DNA of 64,000 nucleotides from Leptodactylus fallax (lineage: Eukaryota; Chordata; Amphibia; Anura; Leptodactylidae): assembly GCA_947044405.1 (NCBI GenBank), contig CAMRHE010000321.1, positions 186,001 through 250,000 of the forward strand. The letters run 5' to 3'. Shown piece by piece: positions 49,140 through 58,700 of the stretch. The first letter of the stretch is position 1; the number at the start of each line of letters is the position of its first letter. The notes beneath the pieces are model-generated. The model had not been told where the DNA came from. It saw only the letters and a list, made by a program, of their open reading frames with translations, and ran no database searches. Made by a program: the position numbers and the translations under genes.

Positions 49140-52100
49140 GCAGGCATCTGCCGTACAATTATGGCGGATGTTGGGAAAATCGAATTAGATGATTCTATTA
49201 AAAAAAATCATTTGATTAATCACCCAGCTCTATCCTTATGATAGGGCATGAAATATGTAATTGGTGGGGGTCCAAAACATGGGACACCCACTGATCAGCT
49301 GTTTGAATAGGTGCAGCACTCAGGAAAGCAGAGGCCTCTTCTCTGTGCTGAAGACGTCACATTCATCAAGGACATGGTACAGCAGCAGTTCAGTCCCATT
49401 CAAGTGAATGGGGCTGAGCTCCAATTCCAAGCTCTTCCTCTACACAGCGCTGTGTTTGGTATTCAGTCAAGAGGCGGCATCGATCAGTAGGATCCTAGGT
49501 TTCAGACCTTCAGCAAACACATATTGATGACCTATCCCTAAGGCCAGGTTATCACTAGGTGTGTCCTGAAAAACTGGAAGTGGAATGCCATTAAAAAAAA
49601 AAAAAAAAAAAAAAAGCATAATGTGAAAATTCACATGACCTGGCACCTCACTAATCCCAGATAGTGGACTATAAGGACACTGCTGTAGACTGCATCTCCT
49701 CCACAGTTTCAGGGACTAATAGAGAAGTGTGCAGAGATAAGGGTGGGATGTAGGTATGTAGTGTACAGCGAGTACTTACCTGCAGCATGCAGTAACTGGC
49801 AGTCTGAACGTCACCTGTTCTATCCACATAACTCTCGATCAGGTCCACGCCATCCTTCGTCAGTCCGGTCAGGACGATCCCTTCAAGGTTCCCGACATCC
49901 TTCATGTCCTGCGTCAGCTTGTCAATGTATTTTATTAGCTGCAACAAATGAAGGACCATCTGAACCACCGACTACCAGGATGTAGCAACTCCATAGAGAT
50001 CAAACCCCTCTGGTGCTGCAGAGATTTCACTTACCACATGTGATACTAATCCATCATTTCTCTGGCTGAAAGGGGTTTTCTTGAGAGTTAAATATTAATG
50101 ACCTATCTTAAAACTAGATTATTGATGGGGGAAGGTGTCTGACATCCAGAACCCCCATAGATCAGCTACTCAGGTGAGTGCTGCTTCTGCCTTATTTGCA
50201 GCTTAGACCCATTCAAGTGAAAGGAGCTGAGCTGCAATACCAAGCACAGCCACTATACAATGTACGGCGCTGTGCTTGGTATTCAGTGATGAGGCCGCAG
50301 CGATCACTCGAACACTGCAGTCTCTTCAGATACCTGTCTGTGGGGATCCTGGGTGTCAGGCCCGCACCCATCAGATATTGATGACCTATACTAAGGCTAG
50401 ATCATCAATATTTAACTCGCAGAAATCCTCTTTAATCCTTAGTATCTCACCTGAGCATCATTTAGGAACAAGCAGGCAAAGGCCACCCGATCCCTCACGG
50501 CCATAGCGCATTCAAACTGGAACAATATGGAAACCAGAACATTAGTTAGTACATACAAGAAACATGAATGTCCCCACCTGCCTCACAACACTCAGAAGCT
50601 TTGTCAGGGGTAGTGCCAGATGTTACCTCCAAAGTAAGCTACTATATAGCCATCAGTGCGTATGTCACCCCCTGGCTTCTACTGTGAGAAACACTTGATC
50701 TTACTAAAAATACAGAAAAGGACCTACATGTGACTGGATGCTCACCGGATGATACCAACATAGCTCAGAGGTGATTTTACCATAATCTTGTGCAGCACCC
50801 TTGTTTTGATGCTACCAGGGCTTGCTTATCAGTGTAAAAGTACTACAGATCCCATGATTCTTCTCCCCAGTCATAGACATTGGGGCAGTTAAACTAATAA
50901 ATATGCACAGGAAATCTGCTGTAATTTGGCCAAAAACTGGTGTATATGCTTTACACCTCATTTTCTGTCTGTTTTAGACACCTTTTAACAGTTTGCGAGC
51001 CTCATATGACATGTGGGCGGAACTTGGGGGTGTGGTTTAATATGGTAAACTGTGAGCCAGAATTTCAGAAGTTGTGCCAAAATGTCAGCCATTGCGCCAA
51101 ATTTTCGTGCCAAAGTTCTGTTGTAAACTAAGCCAATACGTGGTCTAAAGATAGACTAGACGTGGTGTAAAAGTGCACCAGATTTATCACACAGCAGTAG
51201 ACACTTTGGAAAATCTGGTGCAGATTAAGACTGTCTAGTCTAACTCTGCACCGTCTAAAAGTAGGACAGTTTTAGTTTATTTGCCCCATTGTGTCTCCTT
51301 ACAGCTGCCTGCATGCCTCTCTATTACAAGGTGTAAGGTGGGTCTGTAATGACTTTCTTCATATAACACAACTCTACTGTTCTGCTGCTCACCGGACACT
51401 GCACATATGGCTGCCCAGCATGTGAAACATGATCCCTCCAGATACAGAGATGGAGGAGAGCGCCATGTAGCAGAGGCAGCAAGAGGTATGTGATATGTGA
51501 GGTCTATACTATGAGACGTCACACAAGCAGGGGATGACATGTCCCCTTTTATTCTCGACTTGGTTATGTGACCCCTCTTACCACTACTAAAAGGTGCAAA
51601 GATATTTGAAGAGTCAAATGGCCACATCTTGGTCCCTTTAAGATACAAATGGCTTAATATGTGTAAGACTTTAGTTTACACGAACCCCTTTAAAGTTTTT
51701 GACAACTTACAACGAACCAACCTACCAGAACGGTGTCGTAGCAGCCGGGTTCACTGGTGAGGAAAGCAAACATGACGGCAAGGTAAGGGTTACTCAGCTG
51801 GTTTCGGAGGGAGCTGCACATTTCTCTCCACAGGGAATTCTTTTCATCTGTGTACCCAGAAAGCGCCATCGCTACAACATTGAGATTCAGATCGCCTGCA
51901 AAATGAAGGTAAGACACTACTAATGCTGAAGACTTTCATCATGTGACCATGACAGGGCCATACAGTGCACCGAATAATGGGAGCAACAAGAATGTGGCTG
52001 ATACGTAAAGGCCTCGTAGTACCAGACAGCTGCTGCCCTGCTGGTCTCACTACAGAGGAGACTTGACAGACTCCATTTATCTGGAGGTACCTGCATGCAC

Positions 52101-55100
52101 AGCTTGTACACAGGGTAGAAAAAGCAAAGGCGGGAGTGTGCACCCCTAAATTCTTCCTTCCTCCCACAATTCTTATACGACACTTCTCTCCTTTATTAAC
52201 AACTTCTCTTCCTTTTCCCATTTTATGATGCTGACTCCAATACAGAGGTTAAGGTGTCATTTTACCCTTGTTAACGGTAGGGGGAACGTCCACTGTATCA
52301 AATGAGCTGAAGAAGGAAAACTGTATTCCTCTGGTGAGGGTAGAATGATTGTCTAGGCGACATGGCGCTCAGCGGTATTAGAGCCTCCTCCTACCTTTCC
52401 CAGTGGACGCCCCCTTATTCAGGATCTGGATGGCACGGCGGATATCCAGGTTAAACAATGCGATGGCCGCCGCTCTCTCCCATTCGCCTTCCTGTTCCAA
52501 CGAGTTTAAGAACGGTCCGATATCTGTGTCCGATCCTTTCTTTCTCCAGCCGCAAAGCTGCAGCGCCAAACTGCGCTCCTCACTGACGTAATGGACCACG
52601 TCCGCCTGCCGGTCAGAGCCGCTCCAGCTGCTCCGGACACTCTCCGTCGCCCCTATAAGACAATATTTTATGTAGTGACACATATATAGGTGCACTCGGT
52701 ATATATGTATATGACACCATCACTACATCTGTGATCATAAAGTCTCTGTACGATAAACCTATAAAATGGGTTATTCCAAGATTACCAACCATCGACTGGA
52801 AAGGTGAGAAAGGGTCTGATCAGTGGGGGTCCTTTGTACCCCGTTATGAATGGGGCAGATGTTGTACAGGTGCGGTGCTGCTCTACTCAATATAGGACTA
52901 CAGAAGAAAAACTGAGCACTGTCCCATACAGTTGAATGCATCGGCAATGTTCTCATACCTGCTTAGGTCCCAGCAGTTGAACCCCCACTGATCAGGCAAA
53001 TATCACTTAATCTGTGCCTAAGGAATTACCAATGTCCTATCCTCAGGATGGGTCATCAGTGTATGACTAATGGGGGCCCGAACTCTAAGACCCCCCATAA
53101 TCTGCAACACAAAAGTGCAGCAGTGCCTTCTCCATGTCTGGTACTGCAGCTCAGCCCCTTCACTTCACCCCCACCAATCCTGCTTGGATAGTTTATCCTA
53201 CAGTTTAGTATTATTATATTTGAGTCTATACAGAAAGAGGGAGATCTGCAGAAAGAAGTCTCTGGCGCTGCTTATCTATGGCGATAAAATAACCATATGT
53301 CAGTCCGTGACATCATAATCTGTCATTGTCTTACCCAATGAGGATTTCACAATTGCCTTGATCCCAGCATAAACCAGCGATCCTTTGTTGCTTGAAGATT
53401 TCTGGTCGATGTCTTCTGCGTACTGCTTCATAAGTATCAACAGGTATAGGAAAACAGCGCACAAGTCATATAGTATATACCAGATCACTACTGCCCCAAG
53501 TGGCTGGTGAGCTGCCAGGACTAGTGGCTTATATAGGACTACACTATGAATAATGGTCAAGCATGCGCAGCTGACCCCCAGAGATGGTACATTTGTCCCC
53601 TACCTATGGATAGATCATAACATTTATGGGCGAATCTCTCTAAGGCTGAGGCCTCACGTTGCAGAAACGAAGCAGGGGGAAAAAAAAAAAAAAAATACAC
53701 TGCCTTTTTTTGTCTTAATTTCCCAGCAAAGAGAATGAGATTTTATTTAATCTCATCCACACATTGCATAAAAACAGCATTTTAAAAACCTGCAGAAATG
53801 CTGCGTTTCCCCATAGACTTGTTTAGCAAAAATGAAAGACACAGCAGAAAAGCAGTGAAAATTTAAAGCTTTTCTGTAGTGTTTTTTGTTTAATTTTTTT
53901 TTCGCTACGTACAGCCTTAGCCTATAGGGGTTTCCAGGCCTTCAATACTGATAACCTAGGTCATCAATATGTAATATTATTATTATTATTATTAATAGTC
54001 CTTTAATAGTCCCACAATGGGGAAATTCAGTGTGTTACAGCAGCAAAGATAAGATAAGATAAGCAGATACAAATACAAATACAACATGTACAGGAATGTT
54101 CCAAGGTAAGAGCTGGGGATACGACACCAATCAGCTGACTGACGTGAATAGGGAATACCAAGCACAGCGTTGTACTGTACATAGCGTGGGGACTGCAGCT
54201 CTGATCAGCAGCGGGCCTGGACATCAGACCCACACTGATCATGTATTGATGACCTATCCTAAGGACAGGCCATCAATATGCAAGTGGAGTGAGCGGAAGG
54301 GAGAAGCATAAGAACTTCCTATATATTCCCCATTTCTTCTGTAGCCACTTCTGGGTTCAAAAAACTACAGAAAAATCTGCAACAAGAAAAAAAAAAAAAA
54401 AAAATCTGCTTTTCCACAATGTGGGGCCTCAGCCATAAGGAAACCTGTCACTCTGTGTTATAAAACTGCTGAACTAGGTGGCGCCATTGAGCCCTCATGT
54501 GACATTACACTTTCAGCATAGTCCTATACTGCCCGCTTTACCGAATGCCGCAACACCTTCATTCTAGGTATATGGATCTCTCAGCGTTCACACCAGACTA
54601 TTAGATATTTATGGTATCCGTATGTGATAAACCACACAAGACTGCTCCATGGGGTTTACAGAAATCCCTGCACCTACTGCGGCATCAGCCCCATGGCGTG
54701 TCTGCAAAATATCTGTCCTCAAGTGGACTAGTGAGGCTAGGGTTACATGGTGACTTTGGGGAGATTTTAGGGCCATGGTCGTATCACATTGTATGTTGTA
54801 ACGCAACCACATTCACAATCATTCCGCAACACAACTTTGTAAGGCTAGGTTCACACTAGGGTTGAGTTTCCGTCCTTCGGGACTGAAATTGGCAGAGAGA
54901 AGTTCTGCTTGCAGGACTTTTCTCTTTCCACCTATTTTAAGCGAAATAGAGGACAAAGTCCCCGAACATTAGTGTGAGCCTAGCGTAAGCTAAGCGTTAC
55001 ATGAGCAAAGAGGCCATATAGTCCTAGCCCAATTCCATAAATAGGACGTACCGTTCACACAACCCTGGTATTGGCAGCCATACTGACAGATATTGACATT

Positions 55101-56426
55101 CCTGGTGGAGCTTTTAAGGATATAGTGCAAAGTGTACCAGAGAGACTTGAGCTGAGGGTCTTCATTGCCCGCCAGCAGGTGGTTCCTCCAGACCTGCTCC
55201 GTGTCCAGGCCGTAGCGTGACAAAGCCCTGAGCCTCATCTTCGTGGCGATGTCCCTCTCTAGAGAGCTGTCCTTCCCTTCCTCCGTACATTCATACAGCT
55301 GCCGGCTGCACGCCCACATCAGAGACGTGTTAGGACTCCAGGCCAGAGAAATTCGCTCAAACACCGTGAAATCAGACATCGTCCTGTTGGGGGTCACCAC
55401 CACCATCCTGTTCTGACTGGTCGGATGCCATGCGAAGGAGGCGATGTAGTTATCACAGGGCTGGACGCTCCTTTCTATGATAGTGGGCTCAGTTTCGTCC
55501 CCGATGGGCGTGGGGGTGTGCTGCATATCGTACAGTCTGATTATATTACTGTCCCGGGTTAAGGTGGCGAGTAACCCAGTCCTCGTCGGGCACCAGGCTA
55601 CTTTGCTCAGGGGCTTTGGCTGCTCAGTAAGAGTCAGCACCGGCTTCTCAAATTTTCTAAGGTCCCAGATGGCCACTTGCCCTTCAAAGAAAGAGGCCAC
55701 TCTGTCGTGGAAGTGAGGGTCCACTGTCACGCCTTGCACCGCTTTGGTGTTGACAAATATTTTCTGGTTGGTGTTTCGGAGGTCGAATATGGCCAGGTTA
55801 CGATGCATCCCGGCCAGGAGCAGCTTCTGGTCCCTAGGAAGCCAGCAGAGGGATAGACAAGCGTCGTTCTGGCCCAGTTCATACAGCGGTTTTGTCACCA
55901 CCAAGCTCGTTTCGTTGTCACCAGTTGAAAGGCGGACCTTCTCCATGGGCACGGTGACATCAGGGGTGTACTTACTGCTGATATCCCAGATCGATACTGA
56001 AAAGTCGGCCCTGTGCTTGTCCAAGCCTGCTGCCAGCCAATTGCTATCCAGGGGGTTCCAGGCCAGGGTGTTGCACTGCCGGGCGTGTTTAGGGACAAAC
56101 TCCTTACCAATCAAATCTTTGCATTTAGAGTTGTGGTCTTGGCCCAGGCTGGTCAGCACTACCCTGCCGTTAGCCTGGCCCACAGCCAAGAGGCATTCGG
56201 GGTCGTATTTTGGATACCAAGCGACGCATTTCATATAAGGGGTATCAGAGTTTATGGCAAGGAGGGTGGCAGTGGTCTCTTCTGAGAGTCGTAATGATCC
56301 AGCCTTCAGCTCAGAGTTGTCGTTGGCCCTGGATTCAATGTGATAGAGGATGAGCTCAGAGTCGCACACCACAAACCTGTCCACATGATGGGGGGCCCAG
56401 AGGATGTCCGGTTTGGACCCACTCAT
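44400..56426 (-). CDS. MIOS: MIOS, GATOR2 complex subunit (whole coding span)
   Basis: Ten coding exons join to 2640 bases, 879 residues plus stop; human MIOS has 875. The protein is a core subunit of GATOR2, which counters GATOR1 and so permits amino-acid activation of mTORC1 at the lysosome. Residues 1-434, on one exon, form a WD40 propeller (SIWDIS 145-150, AIFDLR 212-217, AIWDLR 252-257, IRLYDM 296-301). An alpha-solenoid follows. The C-terminus is a zinc-binding module: CNFC at 741-744, CPGC at 779-782, CALC at 789-792, [13 protein letters not shown] around 830-842, and C853, C858, C860, C862. Exons (minus): 56426-55124, 53433-53335, 52652-52395, 51895-51726, 50516-50451, 49938-49780, 47940-47788, 46404-46200, 45342-45213, 44496-44400. 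Nine introns follow the coding start: one is AT-AC, the other eight GT-AG. The gene is convergent with RPA3. Confidence 0.96.
44497..45212 (-). other. MIOS intron 10
   Basis: GTGAGG donor to TTTTGCAG acceptor. AT-rich, no recognised repeat or gene. Confidence 0.7.
45213..45342 (-). CDS. MIOS: MIOS exon 10
   Basis: Between the CTACACAG acceptor and GTGAGG donor. It encodes [35 protein letters not shown] and MSWF, with Arg848 split. The Cys/His cluster is the RING-like zinc site. Confidence 0.95.
45486..45765. repeat. Long-armed palindromic MITE in MIOS intron 9
   Basis: The left arm begins AGATCTCTGCTTGCTGTCAG and the right arm ends CTGACAGCAAGCAGAGGTCT. Inward, GGTAACC-type, CTGTACATAACTAGTCC / GGACTAGCTATGTACAG and TCCAGTCTAG / CTAGACTGGA continue the inversion. 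The arms span about 120 bases each. A partial relative lies at 46480-46560. Confidence 0.8.
45835..46165. repeat. Dispersed repeat family A copy
   Basis: Contains TTAATGACCTATCCTTACAC, CCAAGCACAGCGCCGTACAT, the self-complementary CAGCCCATTCATTTGAATGGG, GACTGAGCTGCAAT and a terminal CATCCTAAGGATAAGATATC. Non-coding. Confidence 0.7.
46200..46404 (-). CDS. MIOS: MIOS exon 9
   Basis: 205 bases between TTCTTGCAG and GTAACG. It encodes residues 737-804, [16 protein letters not shown] through [19 protein letters not shown] to [14 protein letters not shown], plus one base of Gly805. This is the first zinc-binding part of the C-terminal domain. Confidence 0.96.
46740..47060. repeat. Dispersed repeat family A copy
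   Basis: Repeats the blocks GCTGCAGCCTCTGCACTGAA, CCAAGTACAGCGCCGTACAT, TGCTTGGTATTGCACCTCAG and CATTCACTTGAATGAGACTG, as at 45.9 kb. It lies in MIOS intron 8. Confidence 0.68.
47698..47775. repeat. ATT-rich microsatellite in MIOS intron 8
   Basis: A run of TTATT/ATT units with ACTACTACTAC and ATAATAATAATAAT, ending ATTATTATTATTATTACC just before the donor side of exon 8. Confidence 0.85.
47788..47940 (-). CDS. MIOS: MIOS exon 8
   Basis: 51 codons, [51 protein letters not shown], between TATGTAG and a GTTGGT donor. This is solenoid sequence before the zinc module. Confidence 0.95.
49000..49550. repeat. Dispersed repeat family A copy, interrupted
   Basis: Contains TCAGTCCCATTCAAGTGAAT, GGGGCTGAGCTCCAATTCC, GCTGTGTTTGGTATTCAGTC and ATTGATGACCTATCCCTAAG. 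The left part is interrupted by the TA/CA microsatellite. Confidence 0.6.
49096..49140. repeat. (TA)n(CA)n microsatellite
   Basis: An uninterrupted TA run of about 28 bases followed by a CA run of about 16 bases. Confidence 0.95.
49780..49938 (-). CDS. MIOS: MIOS exon 7
   Basis: 53 codons: [53 protein letters not shown]. Acceptor TTGTTGCAG, donor GTAAGT. Confidence 0.96.
50072..50440. repeat. Dispersed repeat family A, fullest copy
   Basis: Shows the inverted ends of the family. The left end has AAAGGGGTTTTCTTG, GAGTTAAATATTAATGACC; the right end has GATCATCAATATTTAACTC, GCAGAAATCCTCTTT. Inner blocks are CCATTCAAGTGAAAGGAGCT, CCAAGCACAGCCACTATAC, ACGGCGCTGTGCTTGG. Length is about 370 bp with no ORF. 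Confidence 0.75.
50451..50516 (-). CDS. MIOS: MIOS exon 6
   Basis: 22 codons, [22 protein letters not shown], between TTGTTCCAG and GTGAGA. It is short but matches the family ([10 protein letters not shown]), which fixes both splice sites. Confidence 0.93.
50878..51290. repeat. MITE with inverted ends in MIOS intron 5
   Basis: The left end is CATTGGGGCAGTTAAACTAA and the right end TTAGTTTATTTGCCCCATTG. Inside, TAGACTAGACGTGGTG, CTGGTGCAGATTAAGAC and similar blocks are partly self-complementary. About 413 bp, non-coding. Confidence 0.75.
51726..51895 (-). CDS. MIOS: MIOS exon 5
   Basis: 170 bases: two bases complete Gly, then [56 protein letters not shown]. Acceptor TTTTGCAG, donor GTAGGT. 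Confidence 0.96.
52395..52652 (-). CDS. MIOS: MIOS exon 4
   Basis: 258 bases from the acceptor GTCTTATAG to the donor [74 protein letters not shown]. This is the helical solenoid following the propeller. Confidence 0.95.
52755..53190. repeat. Degenerate dispersed repeat in MIOS intron 3
   Basis: Contains TGATCAGTGGGGGTCCTTTG and TGGGGGCCCGAACTCTAAG, CAATGTCCTATCCTCAGGATG and GTACTGCAGCTCAGCCCCTT, all recalling family A. Probably one or two nested, decayed copies. Confidence 0.5.
53335..53433 (-). CDS. MIOS: MIOS exon 3 (follows an AT-AC intron)
   Basis: The exon starts at 53433 directly after the dinucleotide AC and gives (F)[32 protein letters not shown], ending before GTAAGA with one base of Gly. 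Only an AC acceptor restores the conserved LHF-MKQY join. The nearest AG would lose conserved codons. Confidence 0.93.
53434..53452 (-). promoter_or_regulatory. U12-type 3' splice site and branch region
   Basis: The minus strand reads TTTTCCTATACCTGTTGATA C/TTATG. TTCCTATAC is close to the U12 branch motif TTCCTTAAC, and its candidate branch A lies 11 bases before the terminal AC, inside the 10-16 range usual for U12 introns. Confidence 0.75.
53640..53925. repeat. Dispersed repeat family B copy
   Basis: Left end AAGGCTGAGGCCTCACGTTG; right end TTTCGCTACGTACAGCCTTAG, inverted in part. Internal blocks are TCTCATCCACACATTGCA and AATGCTGCGTTTCCCC. Related to 57.78-58.08 kb. Confidence 0.6.
53920..54275. 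repeat. Dispersed repeat family A copy with ATT and AGATA tracts
   Basis: Left TACTGATAACCTAGGTCATC; right ATTGATGACCTATCCTAAGG, ACAGGCCATCAATATGC; inside, AATACCAAGCACAGCG. It is interrupted by (ATT)n at 53973-53995 and AGATA / AAATAC tracts at 54043-54086. Confidence 0.6.
54843..54985. repeat. Short palindromic MITE in MIOS intron 2
   Basis: Ends GGCTAGGTTCACACTAGGG and TTAGTGTGAGCCTAGCG are inverted copies; about 143 bp, non-coding. Confidence 0.7.
55116..55123 (-). promoter_or_regulatory. U12-type AT-AC 5' splice site
   Basis: The minus strand reads TTGCACT/ATATCCTTAAAAG. ATATCCTT is an exact U12-class donor of the AT-AC type. No GT donor fits the conserved LWYTLHF reading frame here. 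Confidence 0.88.
55124..56426 (-). CDS. MIOS: MIOS exon 2 (first coding exon, WD40 propeller)
   Basis: 1303 bases: ATG at 56426 (context AAAAAATGAG) through His434 plus one base. It encodes the whole beta-propeller, from [18 protein letters not shown] to [10 protein letters not shown]. An unspliced reading frame continues 44 residues further to a stop at 54990, but that tail is intron. Compared with the human protein there is a two-residue insertion near residue 35. The exon probably starts at 56444 after a long T tract and TTAG. Confidence 0.97.
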
Positions 56427-56444
56427 TTTTTAGATCAGCGTAAA

Positions 56445-57141
56445 CTAAAAAAAAAAAAAAAAAAAAATAATATTATATATATATATATATAGGTATGTAA
56501 ATTAATGAAAAACGAGCATAATACAAATAGGTCTAAAGTATCAATGTAAACTAGCAGAATAGTGAGTGCAGCTCTGGAGTATAATACAGGATGTAACTCA
56601 GGATCAGTACAGGATAAGTAATGTAATGTATGTACACAGTGACTGCACCAGCAGAATAGTGAGCGCAGCTCTGGAGTATAATACAGGATGTAACTCAGGA
56701 TCAGTACAGGATAAGTAATGTAATGTATGTACACAGTGACTGTACCAGCAGAATAGTGAGCGCAGCTCTGGAGTATAATACAGGATGTAACTCAGGATCA
56801 GTACAGGATAAGTAATGTAATGTATGTACACAGTGACTGCACCAGCAGAATAGTGAGCGCAGCTCTGGAGTATTATACAGGGTGTCTGTATAGTGAGAGC
56901 TCAGCAGTTTTCCTGCAGTAAACCTTCCATTGTACAGCTATATACCCCTAGAGACACATATCCCTGTATACAATGTATCCTGTGCACTACATACATATAA
57001 TTACACACAGACTACGTGACCATGCAGATATTATACAGACATAATGTCAGCCACGGTGAAACTACAAGTCCCAGGATTCCTTGCAGTCTCAGTCGTCGGG
57101 GGGTGCATGTGCTACAAGCTTCGGCACTAAAGCCATATTAC
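56445..57141 (-). other. MIOS intron 1
   Basis: Donor GTAATATGG at 57141, acceptor TTTTTTTTAG at 56445. It contains a 97-bp minisatellite array and an A-run plus (TA)n tract just before the acceptor (56444-56492). Confidence 0.6.
56550..56880 (+). repeat. 97-bp minisatellite, second locus (MIOS intron 1)
   Basis: About 3.4 units of the same repeat as 41.1-43.9 kb, in the same orientation, beginning CTAGCAGAATAGTGAGTGC and ending GAGTATTATACAGGG. Confidence 0.95.
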
Positions 57142-57250
57142 CTTCCTCGGAATGAGCAGCAGGCCCCGCCGCCCCCGGAGCTGCCAGGTGTCACCAGTGA
57201 TACGGGACAACCCAGTCCGCTTCCAAACCTGACCCAGCACAAGTGAACTT
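57142..57250 (-). other. MIOS: MIOS untranslated exon 1 (probable)
   Basis: GC-rich minus-strand sequence ending CATTCCGAGGAAG before a GTAATA donor. It lies just below CRE-like motifs, as expected for the first non-coding exon of MIOS. The start site is not defined. Confidence 0.5.
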
Positions 57251-57310
57251 ACGCCGGCTACGTCATCACGTCGCTCACGTCCTTCTGGCCAGGAGGCGTG
57301 GTTATGCAAA
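57143..57310 (-). promoter_or_regulatory. MIOS promoter region
   Basis: A small CpG-containing block with ACGTGAGCGACGTGATGACG on the minus strand: clustered CRE/ATF-like ACGT motifs near 57257-57280 and CCGCCGCCCCCGG at 57167-57179. There is no TATA box. Assigned by position upstream of MIOS. Confidence 0.5.
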
Positions 57311-57404
57311 TAGCGAAATATAATGAGTCTGAAACTGGCAGGTGTGACTTTAAGCTGATAGTCCGGGACATCATACAGTCCATGCCACTATAGATTTCTG
57401 GTTA

Positions 57405-57605
57405 TTATCATAGTAGCCATTATAAAGTTAGTATGGGCCTTGTACGTGCAATGGAACGGTTGCCCATAGCAACCAATCAGCTTCCAGCTTTCATTTTCAA
57501 TCCTGTACTGCCCAGATGAAAGCTGACATCAGATTGGTTGCTATGGGCAACCGTTCGATTGCACATACAAGGCCCATACTGACTTTATAATGGCTACTAT
57601 GATAA
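57405..57605. repeat. Near-perfect palindromic MITE
   Basis: The left arm is TTATCATAGTAGCCATTATA... to GGTTGCCCATAGCAACCAAT, the right arm its reverse complement. Arms are about 85 bases each with few mismatches, around a spacer of about 30 bases. 201 bp, non-coding; a young-looking non-autonomous transposon. Confidence 0.85.
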
Positions 57606-57610
57606 AGTAG

Positions 57611-58075
57611 CCATTAGGCTACGGCCCTACGTTGCGGAAACGTGGGAAATATAAAGGAAGTTCTTATACTTCTACCTGCTGTTAAATCCACTCCTGGCTT
57701 TGGCTCAAAAAACCGCAGCAAAATCTTCAACAAAAAAAGCTGCGTTTCCGCAACGTGGTAGCCTTATAAAGCAAAAAAAATGCAGTGTTCTACATTACCT
57801 GCAAAGTAGATAGGATTCTGGCTAATCCCATCCACACATTGCAGAACAAACCATAGCGGCGGCGCGGCACGTTGACATTTCAAAAACGCTTCATGTCAAT
57901 TATACCTACGGAAATGACGGCGTTTTCTATATAGGTATATTAGAGGCAGAAAGTCCGCAGAGGAAAACCCAGGGGACTTTCTGTGAAAAACTATGCAAAA
58001 AAAAAAAAACGATGCGTTTCTGCCATGGTCTTTTCGGCAGCATTTTTTGCCAGCGGCTCGCTACGTGGGGCCTTA
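57611..58075. repeat. Dispersed repeat family B, two adjoining segments
   Basis: 57611-57770 has inverted ends AGGCTACGGCCCTACGTTGC and GCGTTTCCGCAACGTGGTAG. 57775-58075 carries ATCCCATCCACACATTGCAG and ends CGCTACGTGGGGCCTTAACC. These match the family at 3.2, 53.6 and 54.3 kb. Confidence 0.65.
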
Positions 58076-58466
58076 ACCTAAATCATTTTTTTCCTGAATT
58101 TATGGAGAATTATATAAGTAATATTAACAATATTACAAAAAAGGGCAAAAAAATACTCGTCTTGCAAACAACAAGGCCTTGTTCGGCTTTGTCTACCTGA
58201 AAATAAAAGGGTTTTGACTGGAGGGAAGCAAAATTGGTCTGGTGCTCAAGGGGTTAACCTATCGCGGTCCTAAGGCGACGGGCTACATACGTACGACCAA
58301 AAATAGCAATGCCGCCCTGTGATTTCCTCACTAATGTAAGAGAATAGAGATACATCACAAGTCTGAAGATGCTGCGACCGCAACGTGTAGTCGCAAAAAT
58401 ACCCAGTCCTGTATAATTTGAAGCTCCTGGGCCCCAATGCAAAATCTGTAATGGGGCCCCTGTCTA

Positions 58467-58700
58467 AGGCTAGATTCACACGTCAGTGAATACTGGATAT
58501 GTGATCTTTGTTTTTTTTTATGGACGTCACATGTCAGCTTTAATTTCACTGTTAGTGAATGGGGGCTATTCACATGACTGTTATTTTGGCGGTCTGTTGT
58601 CATGAACCATCAAAATATAGGTTATGTCCTATTTTTGGTCGTTTTCATGGATCCTTGGGTAAAAGAAAGCTGTGAAAAAAGGATGTGTGTGAATGTAGCC
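58467..58700. repeat. Palindromic MITE
   Basis: Inverted ends GGCTAGATTCACACGTC and GGATGTGTGTGAATGTAGCC; non-coding. Similar ends to the short MITE at 54843-54985. Confidence 0.6.

Larger units (their letters stand above)
47941..49779 (-). other. MIOS intron 7
   Basis: GTAAGT to TGTAG, 1.84 kb. It holds a TA/CA microsatellite (49096-49140), a family A repeat (about 49000-49550), an A-run (49591-49615) and otherwise unassigned AT-rich DNA. Confidence 0.7.

Noticed and set aside
54990..55123. C-terminal 44 residues of the 478-codon MIOS ORF
   Set aside because: These codons are intronic. The family continues with MKQY-type sequence encoded at 53433, joined through AT-AC splice sites.
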